From assembly GCF_000469585.1 (NCBI RefSeq), contig NZ_AWNK01000010.1, positions 64,480-98,527 on the forward strand: a DNA stretch of 34,048 nt, read 5' to 3'. Position numbers and translations under genes: made by a program. Position 1 is the first letter of the stretch; each line of letters starts with the position of its first letter. Source of the DNA: Chrysiogenes arsenatis DSM 11915 (lineage in GTDB: Bacteria > Chrysiogenota > Chrysiogenetes > Chrysiogenales > Chrysiogenaceae). Shown here piece after piece: positions 15,018 to 22,805 of this stretch. The notes below the pieces were generated by a model. It made no database searches, was not told where the DNA came from, and saw only the letters and a list, made by a program, of their open reading frames with translations.

Positions 15018-16985
15018 TTACATGAACAGCCAGATAAACAGGCTGGTGACCAGCGTCAAGAAGGCCGTTACCGGCAATAGAATCGCCACCTTCTGCCCAC
15101 CGCTGACGTCATATTTTGCCAGTAGTTTCGCTCCGATGGTATTGGAGAAAAGCAGTCCGACAAAGAGGATAGCCGCCTGAATGTACGGATAGAATGATGT
15201 GCCAACCGGCTTCCATTCGATTCCCTTGGTGCCGAACAGATCCCAGCCCCAGCCGAAGGGGTCGGAAATAACGTGCAAAATGTAAATGCCGTTAATAAAG
15301 AGGAACGATACGCTGAATGCCATCCAGCAGGCCAGTCCCAGCGGTACCAGAACATATGTCATGGTGACAAACAGGTCGCCAAAAGGGATTGGATCTTTAT
15401 TTTCCTCTATTGGCGCAGCTTCCGCTTCTTTTTCCTTACTGCCAAAGATTAGCCCTTTGGTGATGATAGCGAGCTGCACTACCGGATAGAAAATATTCCC
15501 CAGCGATGAGAGTTTGCGATCGGCTAACCCTTTACCGATCCAGACGGCAATGGCAAATAGGATCGGCACCACAATCAGATTCAGCGCCAGGAAACCACCC
15601 GCGTACCAAGCAAATCCCGGCATGCTCAGGTTTGCCCATTGCTTGACAGAACCCCACGAACTTTGGAAGATAACGGAATAGGCGAGTGCACACGAAAGCA
15701 TGATGAAGGCTTTGTAGGCTTCGTCCATGCTTTTCCCTTTGCTTACCAACAAGTCGCTACCGAACTTCTGCCAAACGAGGCGGATGTTATTTTTTGAGCA
15801 GGTCTTAAAGCATTCGGTGCACAGTCCGCAGTAGGCATTACGTTCGATATTCCACGGTGCTTCCATCCACGGACAGCCATACCCTTTTTCGCTACCGACA
15901 ATGCACTCTTTTTCGCGGTGCCCTTTACACACGGCTTTGTCACCCACGCGCACACCCAGTGGCGCAAGCAGTGAATAGAGGCCGATGAATCCCCCGACCG
16001 GGCAAAGGTAGCGGCAGAAAATCCGTCTGCCGTAAATGAGCGAAAAGACGATGGCCAATACGATAAACAGTGACAGTACTACTCCCGTCACGACAGGACG
16101 GGTGAGGATGATACCACTTAAAAGCGCAACTAATAAGAACGACCAGTTTTGCAACCAGATATTCTTCAGCCGCTTTGGCCATTTGGCGTTCGTCAGTGGT
16201 TGCTCGCTCCCCTTATCTACAAATGCCTTATGGTCAATCCACTCACCGGGAGCAGGCAGTGGACACATGGTACACCACAGGCGTCCGCCAAGCGGCAGAA
16301 GGATCAGAATCAGCGCCGCCCACCAGACAATCCAGACAAAAATCAACGAGAAGTTGGCGTTGCCGACATGAGTTCCGGCAAACGCGGCATAGAGAATAAT
16401 GGCAAAGAAAAATACGTTGACGACCATGAGGATATACTGCAAAGAGCGCTGCTTGAGCAAAGCCAGCAGCCACGGAAAGCGCGACGTCAGGTCAATTGGA
16501 GGCTCGGCCTGTGCCGCCGTGACCTGCGCAAAATAGGTTTTACGCTTCAGGAAAATATAGAGCAGGCTGCCAAGTCCGATCGCAATCGTGACCAGCAACG
16601 CGGTCGGAGCAACAAACCCCGGCTCTACCACGAGCGTGCCGACCATGAAGGGGTGCATTGGGCCACAAACCACGTTGCAGCGGAAGGTAAAATTACCGAC
16701 CTTATCGGCAACGAATTCAACCGTGCCTATCTGTCGATCTTTTGGCGAATCCTGCACGCTTACATCGTATTCGTCAATATAGAGGCCGTGAGTCACATCT
16801 TCGGCAATCAGTTTTATTTGTACTCGATCGCCTTCGCGAACTTTGACAACACTGGGTTTATATTCAAATTGACTGGCATGAATCTCGATGACGACCAGAT
16901 CGGCCGTATCTTGCGCCGAAGCTGGAAGAGCAATGATTCCTAAAAATAAAATGAGGCTAAAAAAAGAGGCGAACAGTCGCTTCAT
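15018..16985 (-). CDS. CuA-domain / NapH-NosR-like Fe-S membrane protein fusion
   Basis: A 655-aa protein. Residues 1-24 are a signal peptide (ASA-Q). Residues 28-122 are a cupredoxin domain with H66 and C103-x3-C107-x3-H111-x2-M114, a complete CuA motif. After a membrane segment (about 125-146) comes a multi-helix domain with CTMCP (238-242) and CRYLCP (324-329) motifs as in NapH, NosR and YccM. It is followed by ferredoxin-type cysteines C353, C361, C371 and C386/C389/C392/C396, and more membrane helices to the end. NapH/NosR relatives pass electrons from quinol across the membrane. NosR carries an FMN domain where this protein has CuA. GGAAGG precedes the ATG. The peroxidase gene lies upstream with a terminator in between. 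Confidence 0.88.
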   Translation of the reverse strand: MKRLFASFFSLILFLGIIALPASAQDTADLVVIEIHASQFEYKPSVVKVREGDRVQIKLIAEDVTHGLYIDEYDVSVQDSPKDRQIGTVEFVADKVGNFTFRCNVVCGPMHPFMVGTLVVEPGFVAPTALLVTIAIGLGSLLYIFLKRKTYFAQVTAAQAEPPIDLTSRFPWLLALLKQRSLQYILMVVNVFFFAIILYAAFAGTHVGNANFSLIFVWIVWWAALILILLPLGGRLWCTMCPLPAPGEWIDHKAFVDKGSEQPLTNAKWPKRLKNIWLQNWSFLLVALLSGIILTRPVVTGVVLSLFIVLAIVFSLIYGRRIFCRYLCPVGGFIGLYSLLAPLGVRVGDKAVCKGHREKECIVGSEKGYGCPWMEAPWNIERNAYCGLCTECFKTCSKNNIRLVWQKFGSDLLVSKGKSMDEAYKAFIMLSCALAYSVIFQSSWGSVKQWANLSMPGFAWYAGGFLALNLIVVPILFAIAVWIGKGLADRKLSSLGNIFYPVVQLAIITKGLIFGSKEKEAEAAPIEENKDPIPFGDLFVTMTYVLVPLGLACWMAFSVSFLFINGIYILHVISDPFGWGWDLFGTKGIEWKPVGTSFYPYIQAAILFVGLLFSNTIGAKLLAKYDVSGGQKVAILLPVTAFLTLVTSLFIWLFM

Positions 16986-17020
16986 CTTGGTACCACCTTC
17001 CGTATAAAACCCAACTCTGA

Positions 17021-17053
17021 AAAAAAGTCGCCCCCAGTACGGGAGCGACTTTC
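17021..17053 (-). terminator. Terminator between peroxidase gene and CuA-NapH-like gene
   Basis: On the minus strand a 12-bp stem (AAAGTCGCTCCC with GGGGGCGACTTT, one G-T pair) is followed by Ts. It sits 22 nt past the peroxidase stop and 36 nt before the next gene, so it probably lowers expression of the downstream pair. Confidence 0.88.
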
Positions 17054-17074
17054 ATCAGTAAACCAGAGCCACAA

Positions 17075-18085
17075 TTATGGCAATTCAGGCTTTTCAACTA
17101 TTGGCAGCGTACCACCAAGGGACTTGAGGAATGCTACGAGTTCCCCTTTTTCTTTGTCGCTCAGGTTCAGCGGACGTACCAGTGGGCTGGTGTTCGGATG
17201 ACCGTCGCCACCTTTATTTTTGAACTCAACCACATCTTCTATCGTTCTCAATGAACCGGCATGCATGTATGGCGCGGTGTGTGTGATGCCACGAAGAGCA
17301 GCGGTTTTGATTTTCCCGAGGTCTTCTGGGTTGCCAGTGAAGCCAGCGCGGCCTTTGTCTTCATCTTTGATGCCGATATTGTGGAAGTTATTGTCGGTCA
17401 GACTTGAACCATTATGGCAGCTAATGCAGCTTGCTTTGCCAGCAAAGAGTTGCATGCCACGCTTTTCCACGTCGTTCAGCGCTTTATCGTCCCCTTTTAG
17501 GTAGCGATCAAAGGCGGTATCGGTAATTACGATGGTGCGCTCGAAAGAAGCGATAGCTTTACCAATGTTCTCGGGGTTGATACTGTTTTCACCGAATACT
17601 GTATTAAAACGCTCAACATAGGCTGGAACAGCTTTCAGGCTATCAACCAGAACGTCGAGTTTCTGGTTCATTTCGCCTGGATCTTGAATCGGGCCAAGAG
17701 CTTGCTGCTCAAGGGTTTTCATCCGGCCATCCCAGAATTGCAGGCTGTAGTAGCCAGAGTTAATGATGGTAGGTGAATTGCGCGCCCCTCTGTGTCCTTT
17801 AAAGCCAAGGAACGTTCTGCGAGCATCGCTCCACCCTTTGGTTGGTTCGTGACAGCTGGCGCAGCTTAATGTTCCGTCGCCGGAAAGGCGGGTGTCGAAG
17901 TAAAGCAGTTTTCCGAGTTCAATTTTTTCAGGAGTTTGGGGGTTATCTGCTGGAATTGGCATTTCACCGAGTGGTTGGAATACTTTTTTGGGGTCAAGAT
18001 TCTGATTCGCGGCAACTGATGTTGCTCCCATGATCAATGAAAGACCGACGATGCAGGAAATGATGCTTTTCTTCTTGAAGTTCAT
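17075..18085 (-). CDS. Di-haem cytochrome c peroxidase (CcpA/MauG family)
   Basis: A 336-aa periplasmic protein with signal peptide (to about SVAA, 26) and two haem c sites, CASCH (75-79) and CISCH (220-224). It has the peroxidase signatures GARNSPT (100-106), FWDGR, QALGPIQDPGEM and the APYMH segment with M274 as the probable axial ligand of the high-potential haem. Such enzymes reduce hydrogen peroxide with electrons from small cytochromes or cupredoxins; MauG-type relatives oxidise proteins instead. It lies 27 nt after the gene for a type 1 copper lipoprotein, a likely electron donor. Peroxidase activity is the default reading; MauG-like function cannot be excluded. Confidence 0.93.
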   Translation of the reverse strand: MNFKKKSIISCIVGLSLIMGATSVAANQNLDPKKVFQPLGEMPIPADNPQTPEKIELGKLLYFDTRLSGDGTLSCASCHEPTKGWSDARRTFLGFKGHRGARNSPTIINSGYYSLQFWDGRMKTLEQQALGPIQDPGEMNQKLDVLVDSLKAVPAYVERFNTVFGENSINPENIGKAIASFERTIVITDTAFDRYLKGDDKALNDVEKRGMQLFAGKASCISCHNGSSLTDNNFHNIGIKDEDKGRAGFTGNPEDLGKIKTAALRGITHTAPYMHAGSLRTIEDVVEFKNKGGDGHPNTSPLVRPLNLSDKEKGELVAFLKSLGGTLPIVEKPELP

Positions 18086-18111
18086 ACTCTACCTCTCCCT
18101 AAAAAAATTTG

Positions 18112-18552
18112 TTACTCAACAATAAACGTCATTTTAATCCATGGATGGAGCGTGCAAAGCGGCTCATGCACTCCGGGCTCACCCGGAGCCGTCCACAGTC
18201 GGCGTACGGTCTGCCCGCCGTATACCAGAATCTCAGGTAAGTCGGCTGTCGAGGAAAGGAAGTTGTGTTCGCCATCTTCGTCCGTGTTTTTGATAACAAA
18301 CAAAATCTTTTCACCCGCCTTAATGTTGACCGTGTTCGGTAAAATCGTTTCCGGCGTAAAGTCGAGCTCAATCACGCGAGCATCTTCAGCACCCGCTGGA
18401 ATCGGCTCGTCCTTTGTGTACTCCACCGCAGCAGTCGGACTGCTGGCAGCGGCGGTGCTGGCAGTAGCGCTACTTTTCTCCTTGTCACTCCCACAAGCTG
18501 TAATCGTGATCAAAAGCGCAAGCAGAACCGAAAACAAAAACCAATTACGCAT
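18112..18552 (-). CDS. Type 1 copper (cupredoxin) lipoprotein A
   Basis: A 146-aa lipoprotein: lipobox ITAC with C20, a flexible S/T/A-rich linker (25-45), then a cupredoxin domain with ligands H96, C133, H136 and M141 in the plastocyanin-like spacing C-x2-H-x4-M. Chosen start is the ATG at 18552, preceded by GGGAGGTG; the in-frame ATG six codons earlier contains that site. It is paralogous to the protein at 22236-22691 (shared PAGAEDAR, EHNFLS, LHPWIKMTF or IHPWIKMTF). Directly upstream of the peroxidase gene, it probably supplies its electrons from a membrane-bound position. Tether orientation (inner or outer membrane) is not certain. Confidence 0.9.
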   Translation of the reverse strand: MRNWFLFSVLLALLITITACGSDKEKSSATASTAAASSPTAAVEYTKDEPIPAGAEDARVIELDFTPETILPNTVNIKAGEKILFVIKNTDEDGEHNFLSSTADLPEILVYGGQTVRRLWTAPGEPGVHEPLCTLHPWIKMTFIVE

Positions 18553-18848
18553 CTCTTCACCTCCCTTCACTCTTTTCGATAATAGTATCTGTTACGATTT
18601 CTATCAGAGGCATAAGGAGATATCAAGTGATTTTTAGTGCGAGTGAGAATTATTTTTATTTAAATTGAATGGCTAATTGGCAATGAATGTTGGAATTGAT
18701 TTTAGATGGAATAAGTTATGCTTTGTAGAGGGTAATGTGTGTAATAGTGAATATAGAATAGGTTTATAAAATGGAACGTATCTTCAGGAGAAGCAAACAG
18801 CGTTTTGATGTGCGCAACACGCAAAGCGGTGTCAATGAGCACTGCAAA
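18553..18848. other. Intergenic region, probable promoter of peroxidase block
   Basis: About 295 bp between the cupredoxin A start and the ABC ATPase stop, AT-rich over 18600-18780. A promoter for the minus-strand peroxidase block is expected here, but I see no convincing consensus boxes, terminator or gene. A 30-codon plus-strand frame at 18771-18863 lacks a ribosome binding site. Confidence 0.4.
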
Positions 18849-19523
18849 TTAACTTTCCTGTAGCAAGCCTTGATCCATCCGATAGCGGCGGGTAGCCCAC
18901 TCTGCCCAGCAATGGTGGTGGGTCACCATAACAACAGCTTTGCCGCGCTCCACTTCGGAACGGAGCAATTGCATGACTTTTTCTGCCCACGAGGGGTCGA
19001 GGTCATTCGTCGGTTCATCTGCAATCACAAGCGGAACATCCTGCGCGAGCGCCCGTGCAATGGCAACACGGCGCCTTTGGCCGACGCTAAGTGCATGCGG
19101 TAGAAAATGAAGCCGTTCTGACAAACCAACTGCTTCGAGAAGCTGTTGCGCTTGGGTGCGCTGCAGGGCAGAAGGGCGTTTTCCATAACGCAGTGTATGG
19201 GTAAAAAGAACGTTTTCAAGTACGGTCAGAGCTGGAAGCAGGTTGGCCTCCTGAAAGATAAAGCCGACATGGGAGGCTCGCAATCGTGTTAGTTCCCGTT
19301 CGCCAAGGGGAGAAAGTGCCTGTTTGGCCAAGGCTACTTCTCCCGATGTAGCGCGCAGTAACCCCCCCATCACGTAGAGAAGTGTGCTTTTTCCGGTTCC
19401 AGAAGGACCTTCTATCGCAATAAAATCACCAGCTTGAATAGTCAGATTGATACCAGCAACTGGGCGCACCTGTTCGTCGCCACGGTACTCTTTCACGACT
19501 TCTGTCAACTGGCATATACTCAT
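18849..19523 (-). CDS. ABC transporter ATPase, LolD/MacB type
   Basis: A 224-aa ATPase with Walker A GPSGTGKS (39-46), Q-loop Q91, signature LSVGQ (145-149), Walker B LVIADEP (165-171) and a His switch in VTHHH. The signature's second Gly of LSGGQ is replaced by Val, uncommon but tolerated in some systems. It pairs with the FtsX-type permease 24 nt upstream. ATPases of this class drive lipoprotein release, macrolide or peptide export or mechanical signalling; the substrate here is unknown. It is the last gene of the unit beginning with cupredoxin lipoprotein B. Confidence 0.93.
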   Translation of the reverse strand: MSICQLTEVVKEYRGDEQVRPVAGINLTIQAGDFIAIEGPSGTGKSTLLYVMGGLLRATSGEVALAKQALSPLGERELTRLRASHVGFIFQEANLLPALTVLENVLFTHTLRYGKRPSALQRTQAQQLLEAVGLSERLHFLPHALSVGQRRRVAIARALAQDVPLVIADEPTNDLDPSWAEKVMQLLRSEVERGKAVVMVTHHHCWAEWATRRYRMDQGLLQES

Positions 19524-19547
19524 ACGTTCTCCTCTGTCCGGTCGTTC

Positions 19548-20747
19548 TTAATCGAGATCACCACGTGAAATGGCTTCTTGTGGATCGAGCCGTGATGCCC
19601 TCCATGCAGGATACAGCGCGCTCAATGCACCAATTCCTACCGCCATGACTAATCCTGCACCACTACTGCCAAGTACTGTCATGGCATCAACATGCCATGG
19701 TGGAATCACCAACGCCCCTTTGAGCCATTCCAGTGCATAGAGTGCACCTGCTGTGCCAAGGAGCGACCCTAACAACCAACCGGTGATGATGGTGCATGTC
19801 ACTTCGCCAGCAATCAGCAATAATACATCGCTGCGTTGGCCTCCGAGCGCGCGGATGACACCGATTTCCCGTTTCCGTTCACGCGCAAGAGCAAGGAAGC
19901 GCCCCAGTAAAGCAATTCCGGTGCTCAACGCAATTCCGCCCCAAATCCACACGAAGACAATGGCAAACGAATGCATCTGTTGCCGCATGCCACGGATAAT
20001 TTCCCCCGCAGCGACTGCCTGAACCGGCAACCCAGAATTATTAATTTCGCGCGCCACAAGCAGTGGTAGCGAACCCGGTTCAGTTTGTAGCATGACGACT
20101 GAAACCAGCGCTTCGGGCGGATATTCTTTCCAAAGTCCTTGCAAATAGGGGCTTTCTTTCGCTAAACGGCGGGCGACATCAATTGGAAGAAATACCGTAT
20201 CGTCCATGCCGGTTCCGGTGAGTTCTAACTTTCCTGCCACCGTAAAAATGCCATCAAGAATGATGGCGCGATTGCCAAAGAACGGTTTTACCACGCCGCC
20301 GATTAAGATTTGGTCATCGGCCAGCTTTTGGATATCCTGATTTTTCAGCCATGGATGAACGATAAAGTCGCTCGCCGGATCGTAGCCAATCAAGCGCTTG
20401 GCTTCGCGCAGATCACAGCAACTTTCGTCCAACGATTGCGTGAAAAACTGCGGTGTTACTCGTTTGACATGTGGTAATTGCGCAATGTGCTCAACCAAAT
20501 CCCGGTGCATATACACATTCACTGGCTCAGCGGTGAAAATCGTCTGTTGTGGCGTTACGCCCATTCCCTGCGGAAACACAATGACATCAGCCCCAAGCCG
20601 TTCCGACGCGAGGCTTACGCTTTGCTGTAAGAGCGAAAATACAAGGTGCGCCACAACAAACATAGCAATGGCAAAGGTCACAACCAGCACCGTGATCAGC
20701 GACTGTTGTGGGCGACGGGTAAAGTTGCGCCAGACGAGCAGGAACAT
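19548..20747 (-). CDS. FtsX/MacB-type ABC permease
   Basis: A 399-aa permease with one N-terminal membrane segment (about 16-40), a large periplasmic region (about 42-262) and three C-terminal segments (about 265-385), the FtsX/MacB layout. The loop ARERKREIGVIRALGG between the second and third segments is the conserved coupling region. A Cys pair (ESCCDL) lies in the periplasmic part. The start at 20747 is 5 nt after the DUF4418 stop with AGGAG upstream; a longer frame would run into that gene. Related permeases occur with P19/DUF2318 iron-uptake genes in Campylobacter, a possible functional parallel. Confidence 0.9.
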   Translation of the reverse strand: MFLLVWRNFTRRPQQSLITVLVVTFAIAMFVVAHLVFSLLQQSVSLASERLGADVIVFPQGMGVTPQQTIFTAEPVNVYMHRDLVEHIAQLPHVKRVTPQFFTQSLDESCCDLREAKRLIGYDPASDFIVHPWLKNQDIQKLADDQILIGGVVKPFFGNRAIILDGIFTVAGKLELTGTGMDDTVFLPIDVARRLAKESPYLQGLWKEYPPEALVSVVMLQTEPGSLPLLVAREINNSGLPVQAVAAGEIIRGMRQQMHSFAIVFVWIWGGIALSTGIALLGRFLALARERKREIGVIRALGGQRSDVLLLIAGEVTCTIITGWLLGSLLGTAGALYALEWLKGALVIPPWHVDAMTVLGSSGAGLVMAVGIGALSALYPAWRASRLDPQEAISRGDLD

Positions 20748-20752
20748 GTAGA

Positions 20753-21178
20753 TTACGCTCCTGCCAGAATTTTCCGGAAACGCCACCAGAGCAGCAAGCC
20801 AACAACTATAGCGAGCACTCCTTCCGCAATCAGCCATATCTCCGTATCGCGACACGGCATTGTTTTGCTCATGCACACACCAATGACCCATGACTGGGGA
20901 GCGACAAGAATACACACACCGATTGCTGCTACAACCAGTCCAAGTACCGCTGCGAACTGGCGCCGTAAAACCAGCAAAAGCCCAACAGTCGTGAGCAGCC
21001 CGCCCAGCAGTATTTCTGCCTTCGCGCTGTAAGCGCAGCGCATGGGACGGAGTGCGCCACTTTTCATTTCAACAAAATCAGTACAGACGGGAACCAACAA
21101 TTCTGGTGTTAGGATAACAACGATACCGAGGATCAGCGGTATCCAGCAAAGCACATTCCATACAGGCGATTCTTTCAT
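20753..21178 (-). CDS. DUF4418 membrane protein
   Basis: A 141-aa protein with four predicted membrane helices (about 9-25, 54-70, 75-95, 116-132). It has conserved-looking segments MRCAYSAKAE (46-55) with C48, and IGVCMSKTMPCRDTE with two Cys, a pattern I associate with DUF4418, a family of unknown function. Cysteine and methionine residues near the membrane surface could bind a metal. Its start overlaps the stop of the beta-propeller gene by 4 nt, and the permease follows after 5 nt, so the product probably works with the transporter. Confidence 0.8.
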   Translation of the reverse strand: MKESPVWNVLCWIPLILGIVVILTPELLVPVCTDFVEMKSGALRPMRCAYSAKAEILLGGLLTTVGLLLVLRRQFAAVLGLVVAAIGVCILVAPQSWVIGVCMSKTMPCRDTEIWLIAEGVLAIVVGLLLWWRFRKILAGA

Positions 21179-22233
21179 TCCCTGCTCCCACTTTGTTTTA
21201 TATAATACACAGCACCCACTGGGCCGCCAACAACAGGAATACTCTGTACTTCTTTGCCTGCCGCAATATCAAAAACCTGCACTAAATCTGAATCCATATT
21301 GGTTACGGCAACCCGATTTTCGTTGGAGAGAATCGGTATTACGGCAAAAGGGTATTTGCCAGTCGTTAGACGGCTGATCTCTGGATATCCCTCTGTTAAT
21401 GCGTAGCTGACGAGGCGTTCTGAATCATGCAACACCACATGAAGGGCGTTGTTTGAAATGCTCATCGAAGCTGGCATATCGCCAGTGTGAATCTTTCCGA
21501 TATTCTTGCCCTGCACCAAATCATGCACCAAAATTTCGGTGGCATCATCCTGAGAGCCATGACCGCCGCTATACAGTATCGTCCCGTTGGGATGCAAAGC
21601 GAGTCCTGCTGACTTCGGTACGGCTTCATAGGTTTCGATAACAATGTGCGCATCCAAATCGACCAGCGTCAACGTTGCGGCGTCGTGATTCAGCACGGCT
21701 AAGCGATTATTACTCAAGATCTCCACATTATAGGGCGCTTTGCCTGTCTCGATCTGCGCTATTTCTTGCCGAGCAACTACATCCAGAATGGAAAAAGCAT
21801 CCCCTTTGGTATTGCTGACATAGGCGTGCGCTTTCGATTCATCAACCGTGACCATCCCCGGGACGCGACCGACTTTGGCCGTGCCCAGTACCGCAAACGA
21901 ATCGAGATCAAGGAACCATACTTCGTGCCCCAAAGCGCATACCACTAACAGCTGGTTGCGTGGGCGATCAACCGCCAACCCATAGGGCTTGCTGCCAACG
22001 CGCTGTTCTGAAACAACAGTACCGCGAGCCAGATCAATCGCTACGACTTTGTCTTCGTTCATCGCAGTAACATACAGCCGCTCAACGGCGGTAATGGGCA
22101 CCACATTGACAGGAGTAAGTGCAGTCAAACCCGCATCGCTACGCACAACTTCTTTGCGTTCACACCCGCTCAAAACCAACAGCAGAAGAAGTGCCACAAG
22201 TGCCCATGAGCGGTTTACAAAAAATACGTGCAT
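21175..22233 (-). CDS. YVTN-type beta-propeller lipoprotein
   Basis: A 352-aa lipoprotein (lipobox LSGC, C24). From about residue 45 it is built of repeats of the form ...V(V/A)xIDLxxG/S-xxVxxxxVGxxPYGLAVD..., the YVTN/YncE or cytochrome-d1-like propeller pattern; about seven blades fit the length. No CxxCH is present, so it does not carry c-type haem. It follows the cupredoxin B gene by 2 nt and overlaps the DUF4418 gene. Such propellers often act as periplasmic scaffolds or metal/haem-handling partners (NirF-like). Its partner here is probably the cupredoxin or the transporter. Confidence 0.88.
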   Translation of the reverse strand: MHVFFVNRSWALVALLLLLVLSGCERKEVVRSDAGLTALTPVNVVPITAVERLYVTAMNEDKVVAIDLARGTVVSEQRVGSKPYGLAVDRPRNQLLVVCALGHEVWFLDLDSFAVLGTAKVGRVPGMVTVDESKAHAYVSNTKGDAFSILDVVARQEIAQIETGKAPYNVEILSNNRLAVLNHDAATLTLVDLDAHIVIETYEAVPKSAGLALHPNGTILYSGGHGSQDDATEILVHDLVQGKNIGKIHTGDMPASMSISNNALHVVLHDSERLVSYALTEGYPEISRLTTGKYPFAVIPILSNENRVAVTNMDSDLVQVFDIAAGKEVQSIPVVGGPVGAVYYIKQSGSRE

Positions 22234-22235
22234 GC

Positions 22236-22691
22236 TTATTCAACAACAAAGGTCATTTTAATCCATGGATGAATCGTGCACATAGCACCATAGGTGCCGG
22301 GGGTGGTTGGAGCCGTCCAGACACGCTTGACGGTTGCTTCCGGATTTACGAGAATTTCTGGTAGCTCTGCTTCGGCAGAAAGGAAGTTATGCTCCCCTTC
22401 GTCATCCGTATTTGTGATAACAAAGAGGATTTTTTCGCCAGCTTTCATAGTGATTTCGTTCGGCTCAATTGTTTCGGGTGTAAATGTTAAAATGATTTCA
22501 CGAGCGTCTTCGGCACCAGCAGGAGCAGGCTCTTCCTTCACAGTTTCTTGAGTTACAGGAGCTGCCGTTGTTACGGCTGCAGCAGCGGGAGTCGCACTGC
22601 TAGTGCTTTGCGTCTTTTTTGCGTCATTGCCGCAAGCCGTTAAGAGAAGTGCTACCGAGGCCGCCACGAGAAAGGGGATCATTTTTTTCAT
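22236..22691 (-). CDS. Type 1 copper (cupredoxin) lipoprotein B
   Basis: A 151-aa lipoprotein: lipobox LTAC (C20), a low-complexity A/T/P linker (25-60), and a cupredoxin domain with H101, C138, H141, M146. It is about the same length as, and clearly homologous to, lipoprotein A. AAGGAG precedes the ATG. It is the first gene of the propeller-DUF4418-ABC unit. Two copies at the heads of two adjacent units suggest that each unit carries its own copper electron carrier or copper-binding subunit. Confidence 0.9.
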   Translation of the reverse strand: MKKMIPFLVAASVALLLTACGNDAKKTQSTSSATPAAAAVTTAAPVTQETVKEEPAPAGAEDAREIILTFTPETIEPNEITMKAGEKILFVITNTDDEGEHNFLSAEAELPEILVNPEATVKRVWTAPTTPGTYGAMCTIHPWIKMTFVVE

Positions 22692-22805
22692 ACAGAAACT
22701 CCTTTTTGGTCATTTTAGTAATAATACGCGATATCAATAACAGAAAGCATAAAAATGCACAAGTAGTATTCTATGGTGTGCTGGAGGTAAGAGTTCTCAG
22801 CGTCT

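Noticed and set aside
18771-18863. 30-codon plus-strand ORF between the copper genes and the ABC genes
   Set aside because: No ribosome binding site, no recognised product, and its end overlaps the ABC ATPase gene on the other strand.
14614-22691. A nitrous oxide reductase (nos) operon
   Set aside because: The NosR-like membrane domain and CuA motif suggested it, but there is no nosZ, nosD or nosL, and the enzyme present is a di-haem peroxidase.
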